From the NCBI RefSeq assembly GCF_014193895.1, contig NZ_BLZR01000001.1:1302001-1366000 (forward strand): a stretch of 64,000 nucleotides of DNA. Reading direction: 5' to 3'. The position numbers and the translations under genes were made by a program. Origin of the DNA: Clostridium fungisolvens. Lineage in GTDB: Bacteria > Bacillota > Clostridia > Clostridiales > Clostridiaceae. This document shows, in pieces, positions 36,572-44,236 of the stretch (the stretch's first letter is position 1; the number at the start of each line of letters is the position of its first letter). The notes beneath the pieces are model-generated. The model saw only the letters and a list, made by a program, of their open reading frames with translations, searched no databases and was not told where the DNA came from.

Positions 36572-37024
36572 TTGAAGTATGGGCTTGATATAGAAAACAA
36601 AGTTGTTTCTTCATATGTGAATGAAAGGTTGATAAAAAATAGACATTCAGTTGTAAATTTTCAGGAAGATAGTAATAAGTTATTTGGAGAAATTTTATTT
36701 AGAAAAGCTTTATTGGCAAATCAAACTAGAGTAGATTTGTATATAAATATTGAAAACAAACAGACTGAAGTTGATTTAGTAGATATATATGTGAGCAAAA
36801 GTGAGGGGATATTAAATTCTTTAGTACAGCTTAGAGATAAAATGAAAAGTATTGGTTTTGATGAAGTTAATATTAGGGATGGGTCAAGTTTATATCTATG
36901 CAAAAAAATAAAAGCACCCTCAGTAATCATTAGAATTAAATCACATACTATAGATATTGGTACTGAAGAATATGCTAAAGAATTGTCAGATTGGCTAATT
37001 AACATATTTAGTGAAAAGTTATAA
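36572..37024 (+). CDS. Degenerate N-acetylmuramoyl-L-alanine amidase (amidase_3 fold) without zinc ligands
   Basis: 150 aa from TTG 36572, which has AAGGAGG 8 bases upstream. The order of segments follows amidase_3: GLDIENKVVSSYVNERL (usually gLkEkd.nL), RKALLANQTRVDLYINIENK (usually R..iAN...aDlFiSIHaN), then LYLCKKIKAPSVIIRIKSH (usually LyvLr.t.mPavLvElGF). The GHGG start is absent, SIHAN is NIENK and VELGF is IRIKS, so the zinc ligands are lost. Probably a non-catalytic peptidoglycan-binding or regulatory homologue; inferred by eye. Confidence 0.6.
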   Translation: MKYGLDIENKVVSSYVNERLIKNRHSVVNFQEDSNKLFGEILFRKALLANQTRVDLYINIENKQTEVDLVDIYVSKSEGILNSLVQLRDKMKSIGFDEVNIRDGSSLYLCKKIKAPSVIIRIKSHTIDIGTEEYAKELSDWLINIFSEKL

Positions 37025-37033
37025 ATCCAAAAA

Positions 37034-37151
37034 TGGCTCAGATTACTTACAGAATAGTTTAAGTGTATTTTGTAATTTCCAAAAGCATTGAAAGTTTATC
37101 AAGTGCATCAGTAAATTACTACTTAAATTTAAACTAAAGGAATCTGAGCTA
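37034..37151. repeat. Long imperfect palindrome
   Basis: GCTCAGATT at 37035 pairs with AATCTGAGC ending 37150, and arms further in (GAATAGTTTAAG, CTTAAATTTAAACTA) are partly complementary. It fills most of the 234-base gap between the amidase-like and pyruvate-kinase-like genes. I see only one copy. Confidence 0.5.
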
Positions 37152-37257
37152 GTGTTTTATATGTTAATTAATAATAAATTGTTACTTAAATATTAGACAT
37201 AAATATATCTTTTTTTTAATATTATAGATTGAATTAATTTAATCTAGAAGGGGTAAT

Positions 37258-38295
37258 ATGCTTACTATTGCAACAGTTGGACCTAAAGTCAAAACTCAGC
37301 AAGAGATAAAAAGGTTGATTGAGGAAGGGGCAAATGGGATAAGAATCAATTTTTCGCATTGTGATTACGAAAATGTTAAAGATATCATTAGATACATAAA
37401 AGATAATTTTCAAACAATAAATATTATAGGAGATATACAGGGACATAAAATAAGAGTAGGTAGATGTTTTAGAGAAGTAAGAAAAACTGCAAAAGGTGAA
37501 ATAGTATACTTTTGTTCAGAAGATAGATATGAAGAAATTCTTAAGGCTTGGAATGGACGAAAAGAAGTTTTGATTCCTTTAACTATAAAAGAACAGGATT
37601 TATTAGATTCTCAAATGAAAACTGTATTTATGAAAGATGGAAGTATGGAATATACAGTGATAGGTAGAAAAGATTCAATGCTACAGTGCAGAGTTGTTTG
37701 TGGTGGTATAGTTAGAGCAGAAAAAGGATGCAACCTTCCAGGACTCAATAGACAAACTAGAGATATTAGTGACAAGGATTTGAAGGATATTAAATTTTGC
37801 ATAGAGAATAAAGTTGATACTATATTATATTCATATATTTACGATGAAAAGGATATAGTAAAATTCAAAAGTGCTATAAGTAAGATAAATATGGAAAAAG
37901 GTTATGAACCTAGGTTATGGGCAAAGATTGAAACTGAAAAAGCTGTAAACAATATAAAAGCTATATCAGAAAAGGTGGATGGAGTGGTACTTGGGAGGGG
38001 GGATTTGCTCCCAGAAACCAATATATATAAGATGGCATTATACCAGCATAATTTTATAAGAGCTATGAAAAACAGTGATAAAGATGTTATAATTGCAACT
38101 CATGTATTAGATTCATTGAAAGAAAATTATAAACCAACAGTAAATGAAATGAATGATATATTCTATTGCATAGGAGGGGGAGTAAGTGGTTTCATGCTTA
38201 CAGGCGAAACTTCAGTGGGGAGAAATCCTGTGAATGCAGTTATAGTCTTAAAAAAGGCAATAGATTTTTATACAAAAATATTCAAAAAAAGTTAA
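37258..38295 (+). CDS. Pyruvate-kinase-like protein lacking the C-terminal domain
   Basis: 345 aa against 470-580 in true pyruvate kinases. The A and B domains are present: IATVGPK, RINFSHCDY, GDIQGHKIRVG, GCNLPGLN, AKIET, LGRGDLLPE and ATHVLDSL. These keep the usual Lys, Glu, Asp and Thr of the metal and phosphate site but change many neighbours (for example GDIQGHKIR for DTKGPEIR). The allosteric C domain is missing. It could be a divergent kinase of another enol-type substrate. RBS AAGGGG. Confidence 0.85.
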   Translation: MLTIATVGPKVKTQQEIKRLIEEGANGIRINFSHCDYENVKDIIRYIKDNFQTINIIGDIQGHKIRVGRCFREVRKTAKGEIVYFCSEDRYEEILKAWNGRKEVLIPLTIKEQDLLDSQMKTVFMKDGSMEYTVIGRKDSMLQCRVVCGGIVRAEKGCNLPGLNRQTRDISDKDLKDIKFCIENKVDTILYSYIYDEKDIVKFKSAISKINMEKGYEPRLWAKIETEKAVNNIKAISEKVDGVVLGRGDLLPETNIYKMALYQHNFIRAMKNSDKDVIIATHVLDSLKENYKPTVNEMNDIFYCIGGGVSGFMLTGETSVGRNPVNAVIVLKKAIDFYTKIFKKS

Positions 38296-38410
38296 GTGAG
38301 TATTCTTGGGTTCAGTTTGTAGACTGATAATTTTATAATGGAATTCATATTTTTAAGGTTAACTACATTTAATTATAGAAATTGCATGGAAGTTTAATCA
38401 TAATGTAAGA

Positions 38411-38450
38411 GAAAACAAGATGAGGAGTATTAATTCATCTTGTTTTTTTC
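38411..38450 (+). terminator. Terminator after the pyruvate-kinase-like gene
   Basis: AAAACAAGATGA, loop, TCATCTTGTTTTTTT. Confidence 0.93.
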
Positions 38451-38549
38451 TTATATATAGTACAAAAAACTAAGTTGATAATTCTGCTATTTATCAATGA
38501 TAATTTTAGTTATTAATTTAGAGTTTATTTTGAAGTAGCGTGGTTTTAA

Positions 38550-38648
38550 AGGGTTCCATTACGAAAACTTAAGTTATACATGTTTGATAATTGCGGCTTC
38601 TGGGGATTATCAGGCATGTATAACTTAATAGTTGAAGTTGGAACCCTA
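38550..38648. repeat. Repeat family B, copy B2 (best preserved)
   Basis: Ends are a perfect 9-bp inverted repeat, AGGGTTCCA and TGGAACCCT. Inside, TTAAGTTATACATG pairs with CATGTATAACTTAA and GATAAT with ATTATC, around a TGCGGCTTCTGGG loop. It is the reverse complement of B1 at high identity. Confidence 0.88.
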
Positions 38649-38660
38649 TAGCAAGTTTTT

Positions 38661-38689
38661 TGTACAATAAGAATGGTAGTAGTATAATA
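38661..38689 (+). promoter_or_regulatory. Probable promoter of the DUF445 gene
   Basis: TTGTAC (38661-38666), a 17-base spacer, TATAAT (38684-38689). It starts 12 bases after repeat B2 and predicts a 130-nt leader. Confidence 0.65.
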
Positions 38690-38745
38690 TAGTAAATTGA
38701 ATGATAAGTTTATCAGTAGTTAAAAATAAAATTATAATGAATTTA

Positions 38746-38813
38746 TCGCCTGCCAGATTTTTTGCGTATTTTCGGAAAGGCAAAGGCGAAAAAAATGTAT
38801 TGGCGATTTTTTT
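38746..38813 (+). promoter_or_regulatory. Possible attenuator in the DUF445 leader
   Basis: TCGCC (38746-38750) can pair with either of two GGCGA copies, at 38785-38789 or at 38802-38806. The second is followed by T7. The first pairing extends to TCGCCT/AGGCGA plus GCC/GGC. The region ends 13 bases before the start codon. Confidence 0.35.
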
Positions 38814-38826
38814 GGAAAGGATAAAA

Positions 38827-40077
38827 ATGAAGGTAAGAACAGGTGAAAAGGCCTTAGCATCATTAGTTATTATGCTTATAGGTTTTATAATTACACTATT
38901 TTCAAGTAATAGCTCCATAATGATATTGTTGCAAAATGGATTTGAAGCAGGATTAGTTGGAGGCCTGGCAGATTGGTTTGCTGTATCAGCACTTTTCCGT
39001 CATCCTCTTAGAATACCAATTCCACATACAGCTCTTTTACCAAGAAATAGAGAAAGAATAACCACTTCTCTAGTTTCAATAGTTGAAAATGATTTGTTGA
39101 ATAAAGAAAGTGTGATCAATAGAATCAGCAAAATCGGTTTTACAAAAAAAATATTAGAAATGTGTAGTGATTACGTATATTCAAGTCAAGTGAAATTAGC
39201 AATAGTGGATGTTGCTAATAGGATTAAGAATTCAATATCTATAACTGAAATGGCAATATATTTTAATACCACAATAAGTGAATACATAAATTCCATAGAT
39301 ACAAAAAATGTGTTAGAAGAGCTGATAAACCAAGTTATCAAGAATAATTATGATGATAAGATTTTAGATGTTTTAATTGATAATGTTGAAGAGGTAATTA
39401 AGAGAGATGATGTAAAGAAAGAAATTGCAACTACCTCTGTCAGTGCAGCAAAGAAAATCTCTAAAAAGGGTATGCTTCAATTTACGCTTAATACAGTTAC
39501 TGGCATTATTGGTGAGGATAAAATCGGCGATAAAGTCCAAGAGTTTATACTGCTCATGTTAAAGGAGTTAAAATTAAAAGATAACCCAAGCAGAATAATG
39601 GTGATAAATTCTATCCGTGATAATATTATAAAGATTAGTGAAGATAATAGTGTTATTGAAAAGTTAAATGAATATAAAAATGATATAAGCAAAAACGATA
39701 AAATTAATGATTTTTCTTTAAAGATATTACAAAGCTTAGAAGCTAAAATATTAAATTTTATAAATGATGATGTAGTTGTGGAGGAAAAAATATTACCAGT
39801 CATAGATAAGTTAATTAAGGATATGTCAAAAGAAGATGAGCTTGTGGAGAAAATTGATCAATATATACGTTCACAAATATCTGGATATATTAATAAAAAT
39901 CATGAAAAGATAGGCGTTTTAGTTAAAGAGAATATAGAAAAGCTTGACACTGAAACTCTTATAGATTTGATTGAAGACAAGGTAGGCGACGATCTACAAT
40001 GGATAAGAATAAATGGAGCTGTTTGTGGATTTTTAATTGGGTTAGTATTAGGTGGTATTAAATTGATAGTTAGGTGA
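38827..40077 (+). CDS. DUF445-family membrane protein
   Basis: 416 aa from ATG 38827, which GGAAAGGA precedes at good distance; the frame is open to 38701 but lacks an RBS there. An N-terminal membrane pair with GLADWFAVSALFRHPLRIPIPHTALLP is the DUF445 signature (YheB/YjiN type). A long helical middle follows, and a last helix (INGAVCGFLIGLVLGGIKLI) anchors the end. Function unknown; B. subtilis YheB localises to the envelope. Confidence 0.88.
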   Translation: MKVRTGEKALASLVIMLIGFIITLFSSNSSIMILLQNGFEAGLVGGLADWFAVSALFRHPLRIPIPHTALLPRNRERITTSLVSIVENDLLNKESVINRISKIGFTKKILEMCSDYVYSSQVKLAIVDVANRIKNSISITEMAIYFNTTISEYINSIDTKNVLEELINQVIKNNYDDKILDVLIDNVEEVIKRDDVKKEIATTSVSAAKKISKKGMLQFTLNTVTGIIGEDKIGDKVQEFILLMLKELKLKDNPSRIMVINSIRDNIIKISEDNSVIEKLNEYKNDISKNDKINDFSLKILQSLEAKILNFINDDVVVEEKILPVIDKLIKDMSKEDELVEKIDQYIRSQISGYINKNHEKIGVLVKENIEKLDTETLIDLIEDKVGDDLQWIRINGAVCGFLIGLVLGGIKLIVR

Positions 40078-40089
40078 AGACTCTGTTAA

Positions 40090-40128
40090 AGCATCTCCTG
40101 TATAACCAATTAATTTCAACAATATTCT
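40090..40128. repeat. Repeat family C, copy C1
   Basis: AGCATCTCCTGTATAACCAA and then TTAATTTCAACAATATT. It shares about 33 of 39 positions with C2 at 42937. The 186-base gap holds nothing else clear. Confidence 0.5.
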
Positions 40129-40262
40129 TAAACATAGAGTAATATATAAGTATAAAGAATTACAGGATACTACCGATAAAAAATACAATGAGATATGATA
40201 AATACTATACTTAAATATAGCCTAAAATTTAAAGTTGAGTTACAAATGAAAGGGGAGCTACA

Positions 40263-40634
40263 GTGAGTAATAATTTACCGATTATTGGAGTTGTATTGAA
40301 AGATGGGCATGTAGAAAGTTATGACTATATGACAGCTGTAAAAAACGATTTTCATCATACTTTTATAATGTCTTCGAAAGATAAAAATGAACTTGATTAT
40401 GATAGTGCTCTGAGGTTCGTTAAGCTGGATGGTGAAGGGTTTTATACTTTAGAAGGTGAGCCGGCCCTTGATCCTCACACTGTTGGAAAGAAGCAGATTA
40501 GTATATTTGCAGCTCATTGTATAGAGAATGGTGTTGATCCAAAAACAAGAGTGAAAATAAAAGATCACAAGTTGGAAACTTATTATGAGGGTAAATTTAT
40601 TGGTGCTTTAAAAGATTTTTTAAAGGAAATATAA
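40263..40634 (+). CDS. Protein of unknown function
   Basis: 123 aa from GTG 40263 behind AAAGGGGAG. Soluble, alpha/beta, no signal or membrane segment; begins MSNNLPIIGVVLKDGHVESYD and contains a FAAHCIENGVDP helix with the only cysteine. No family recognised. Single-gene unit with its own terminator, so it is a real gene. Confidence 0.7.
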   Translation: MSNNLPIIGVVLKDGHVESYDYMTAVKNDFHHTFIMSSKDKNELDYDSALRFVKLDGEGFYTLEGEPALDPHTVGKKQISIFAAHCIENGVDPKTRVKIKDHKLETYYEGKFIGALKDFLKEI

Positions 40635-40642
40635 GTTTAAGA

Positions 40643-40690
40643 AACTATCCAAGATAAATTAGAAATTATTTTGGATAGTTATTTTTTTAT
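40643..40690 (+). terminator. Intrinsic terminator
   Basis: AACTATCCAA pairs with TTGGATAGTT (40671-40680), then ATTTTTTTATT. The rest of the gap to 40894 is AT-rich with no gene. Confidence 0.88.
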
Positions 40691-40893
40691 TCTTTAGGAA
40701 TTTATAACTCAATTATATCTGCGGATAAATATGAGTAACGACTTAAAAAATAATGTAATTTAAAGAATCTAATATATTTTACATAGAGTTAACTTAAACA
40801 GCAATATTATTAATAATACTGTGCTATATTTTAACTAAATTCATACGGTTTTCCATATAGGATTAGTTAATAAACATAAGAGGAGATTAAAAT

Positions 40894-42681
40894 ATGATAA
40901 ATGGATTAGTTGATATTTCAAATTATAGTGAGGTGGCTGAATTGAAAAGTATACTTGATAGTAAAAATATTTCTACAGTTTATCAACCTATCGTTTCACT
41001 TTTAGATGCTACAATTATAGGCTATGAAGCTTTGAGTAGGGGGCCTATAAGCTCGCCACTACAAAATCCAGATAAACTATTTAAGTCTGCTCAAACTTAC
41101 AACAAAACCTGGGAATTAGAGCAACTATGTAGGATAAAGGCTATAGAAAGAGCGACAAATCTTGATAAAGATAAATATCTGTTTATAAACGTAGACCCTC
41201 ATATTTTTAAGGATGAAAAGTTTAAAAGAGGCTTTACAAAGGAATTTTTAGCAGAGCATAATATGTCGCCTGATTGTATAGTTTTTGAAATAACCGAGAA
41301 GACCTGTATTGAAGATTATAAGGGATTTAGGCAAGCACTTGATAATTATGTGGATCAAGGATATAAAATTGCAATTGATGATACGGGTTCAGGCTACTCA
41401 GGACTTAAGATGCTAAATGAAACCAAGCCTCATTATATTAAAATAGATATGGATTTAATAAGAGATATAAATAAAGACTCTTTTAAGCAATCTTTATTAG
41501 AATGTTTTGTAAAACTTTCAGAGTCTACTAATATGAAACTTATAGCCGAAGGAATAGAAACAGAAGAGGAATTAAAGACTCTAATAAGCTTAGGGGTATA
41601 TGCAGGACAAGGATACTTTATTAGTAGGCCAGCAGGTACATTTTTAGATATACCTGGTTCAGTAAAAGAATTAATTATAAGATTCAATAAATTAAAAGAA
41701 AATATGTATAATAATTATACTTCTAATAATGTTGGTGAAATTGTAGTCAATGATAAAACCTTTAGTGCTACAACTCAATGTAAAGAAATCAAAGAGTATT
41801 TTGATTTTAACGATATTGCAGGAGCATGCATAGTAGAGAATGAAAAGCCTATTGGACTCATAATGAAACATACTTTGGACTCTGCTCTTGCTACTCAATT
41901 TGGCGTAGCAGTTTTTACAAAACGACCTATATCCCTAGTGATGGATGAAAACCCACTAATAATAGATTATCATACACCAGTTAATGAAGTTTCAAGAATG
42001 GCTATGTCTAGAAAGACAAAAAATATCTATGATTATATCATTGTAACGAATAATGATAAATATTGTGGGGTAGTCTCTATAAAAAACTTACTTAATTATA
42101 ATACGATGCTGGAATGTAATTATGCTAGACAGCTTAATCCACTAACAGAGCTTCCTGGTAATATGGTTATACAAAACACTATAAACAATATCCTTAAAAC
42201 AGAGCGTACATATTGTATCCTTTATTTTGATTTAGACAATTTTAAAGTTTACAATGATACATACGGATTTGAAAATGGAGATAGAATTATCAAATATACT
42301 GCGCAGCTAATAAACACTGAAATAAAATCGCTTTTTCCTTATAACGGATTCGTGGGACATATAGGAGGAGATGATTTTGTTAGTATATTGGAGAATCCAA
42401 TTGAAGAATGCAGGAATCTATGCAGCAAGGTAATAGAGAAGTTTAACCAAGGTATCTTAAATTTTTTTAATGAAAATGATAGAAATAATAAATTTATTGA
42501 AGCTGTAGATAGAAGGGGTAACAAAGAAAAACTTCCGATAACCTCTCTTTCCATAGCAGGTGTATATGGTAAATTCGTTAGTTATTCTAATCCTGAGGAT
42601 GTTGCGCTATGTGTTGCTGCGATAAAGAAGGAAGCTAAAAAAATTCATGGTAGCTGCTATCTAATAGATGATGTTAAGTGA
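40894..42681 (+). CDS. EAL-CBS-GGDEF cyclic-di-GMP protein
   Basis: 595 aa. Residues 20-260 are an EAL phosphodiesterase domain with full catalytic set: EALSR, FINVDP, FEITEK, AIDDTGSGYSGL, IKIDMDLI, AEGIET and GQGYFISRPA. About 265-410 look like a CBS pair (VMDENPLIIDYHTPVNEV). About 415-590 are a GGDEF domain with the active loop changed to GGDDF. So it probably degrades c-di-GMP, and may or may not make it; the CBS pair could sense a nucleotide. RBS GAGGAG. Confidence 0.9.
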   Translation: MINGLVDISNYSEVAELKSILDSKNISTVYQPIVSLLDATIIGYEALSRGPISSPLQNPDKLFKSAQTYNKTWELEQLCRIKAIERATNLDKDKYLFINVDPHIFKDEKFKRGFTKEFLAEHNMSPDCIVFEITEKTCIEDYKGFRQALDNYVDQGYKIAIDDTGSGYSGLKMLNETKPHYIKIDMDLIRDINKDSFKQSLLECFVKLSESTNMKLIAEGIETEEELKTLISLGVYAGQGYFISRPAGTFLDIPGSVKELIIRFNKLKENMYNNYTSNNVGEIVVNDKTFSATTQCKEIKEYFDFNDIAGACIVENEKPIGLIMKHTLDSALATQFGVAVFTKRPISLVMDENPLIIDYHTPVNEVSRMAMSRKTKNIYDYIIVTNNDKYCGVVSIKNLLNYNTMLECNYARQLNPLTELPGNMVIQNTINNILKTERTYCILYFDLDNFKVYNDTYGFENGDRIIKYTAQLINTEIKSLFPYNGFVGHIGGDDFVSILENPIEECRNLCSKVIEKFNQGILNFFNENDRNNKFIEAVDRRGNKEKLPITSLSIAGVYGKFVSYSNPEDVALCVAAIKKEAKKIHGSCYLIDDVK

Positions 42682-42713
42682 TAATATTGAAACAGCGATT
42701 TTTTCATAAATAA

Positions 42714-42743
42714 AAAAACACACTTAGGTAAAGTGTGTTTTTT
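42714..42743. terminator. Bidirectional terminator between the EAL gene and tRNA-Leu
   Basis: A7 CACACTT, AGGTA, AAGTGTG T8. Serves the + strand EAL gene and the - strand tRNA. Confidence 0.92.
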
Positions 42744-42825
<82 letters not shown>

Positions 42826-42936
42826 AAGCAACATGATTATATTATCATAAAAAAAAGTATAATGCAATACTTTTTTTTGTACTATGAATAAAAATTGGAA
42901 GCTATAAATCATTTAATTCTAATAGCTCGCTCATAT

Positions 42937-42975
42937 AGCATCTCCCGCATAACCAATTAATTTAAAGAATATTTA
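42937..42975. repeat. Repeat family C, copy C2
   Basis: AGCATCTCCCGCATAACCAA, then TTAATTTAAAGAATATTTAA. Just upstream of the tRNA-Leu gene in the 678-base gap before the NifU-like gene. Confidence 0.5.
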
Positions 42976-43182
42976 AAAATATATTTAAGATTAATTTGGT
43001 ATATTATTCAAATAAAAACCTTAGATTTACTATTTTAAAACTTAATGGATATGGTTATTGATAAAAGTAGGATAGTGATATATTTATAAATCAAAGATAA
43101 GATGGTTGTAAATACTTAGTTTGCTTAGGGGAAAGAGACTAATAATCGAAATTTGTGGAAAAAATTTTAGAAATATATTGTT

Positions 43183-43277
43183 ACTGAGGAGGAGTTTTGC
43201 TAGAATATATGTGGGTAGCAAAATTTATCCCAGTGGGATTGATTTTAACCCGCTGGTGAAATGCCTTGGTCTTTTTT
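43183..43277 (+). ncRNA. Candidate structured RNA: three-way junction with U-run
   Basis: P1: ACTGAGG (43183-43189) pairs with CCTTGGT (43264-43270), including G-U pairs. P2: TTTTGCTA (43195-43202) with TAGCAAAA (43216-43223), perfect. P3: CCAGTGGG (43230-43237) with CCCGCTGG (43249-43256), one G-U. Junctions are AGGAG, TTTATC and TGAAATG. C then T6 (43272-43277) follows P1. A weak promoter (TTGATA at 43058, 17 bases, TATTTA) would give a 185-nt transcript. I do not recognise a known riboswitch class. Confidence 0.5.
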
Positions 43278-43517
43278 ATTAATGCCCAGTTTTAAAAGGC
43301 CATTACATGAGGCTTAAATTTTGAGGTAGCTTATTAATTATTTTTTATATGTGGACGAGCTATGGAGTTAGGTATTACTAAGAGTTAATTTGATTTCTAA
43401 GTCAATATGAAGTTAGATTAATTTTAAAATGGTGTCTTAATATCCGTACGTTTATCTAGATACAGGCTACAACAAGCGTTTGAAAATCTTTATTAATATT
43501 AAGGAGGAGAAAACAAA

Positions 43518-44210
43518 ATGATGTATTCAAAAGAAGTTGAAGAAATGTGTGTAGTTGCAAAAGGCCCTAATCATGGAGCAGCTCCAATTCCTGTAGAAGG
43601 AAGATGGGTACAAGCAAAAGAAGTTACTGATATATCAGCATTAACTCACGGAGTAGGCTGGTGTGCACCTCAACAAGGAGCTTGTAAATTAACTTTAAAT
43701 GTTAAGGATGGTATAATCCAAGAAGCTTTAGTTGAAACAATAGGATGTTCAGGTATGACTCACTCAGCTGCTATGGCATCTGAAATATTACCTGGAAAGA
43801 CTATATTAGAAGCATTAAACACAGATTTAGTTTGTGATGCTATAAATACAGCTATGAGAGAATTATTCCTTCAAATAGTTTACGGAAGATCACAAAGTGC
43901 TTTCTCAGAAGGCGGACTTCCAATAGGTGCAGGTCTTGAAGACCTAGGAAAAGGACTTAGAAGCCAAGTTGGTACTATGTACGGAACATTAGCTAAGGGT
44001 CCAAGATACCTTGAAATGGCTGAAGGTTATGTTACTAATGTAGCTTTAGATGAAGCTGGAGAAATAATCGGATACAAGTTTGTTAACCTAGGAAAAATGA
44101 TGGAAGCTATAGCTAAGGGTAAAGATGCTCAAGAAGCTTTAGAAGGTGCAACAGGACAATACGGAAGATTCGATGACGCTGCTAAAGTAATTGACCCAAG
44201 ACATGCATAA
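43518..44210 (+). CDS. IscU/NifU-like iron-sulfur scaffold-type protein
   Basis: 230 aa; ATG 43518 (or 43521) follows AAGGAGGAG. The segment VETIGCSGMTHSAAMASEI, then LPGKTILEAL, mirrors the IscU pattern ktyGCgsaiassS...GKtldEA. Further cysteines lie in GWCAPQQGACKL and DLVCDAI. It is longer than IscU (about 130 aa) because of a C-terminal extension from about residue 115. It is paired with the GGGtGRT gene 26 bases downstream, a common clostridial pairing, with cysteines suited to hold a cluster; function unproven. Confidence 0.8.
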   Translation: MMYSKEVEEMCVVAKGPNHGAAPIPVEGRWVQAKEVTDISALTHGVGWCAPQQGACKLTLNVKDGIIQEALVETIGCSGMTHSAAMASEILPGKTILEALNTDLVCDAINTAMRELFLQIVYGRSQSAFSEGGLPIGAGLEDLGKGLRSQVGTMYGTLAKGPRYLEMAEGYVTNVALDEAGEIIGYKFVNLGKMMEAIAKGKDAQEALEGATGQYGRFDDAAKVIDPRHA

Positions 44211-44236
44211 TTAAGTGGATGAAGGAGGATAAAGAA

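Noticed and set aside
43183..43277. Hammerhead ribozyme
   Set aside because: CTGAGGAG and GAAA resemble parts of the hammerhead core, but the invariant CUGAUGA and the NUH cleavage site are not in place.
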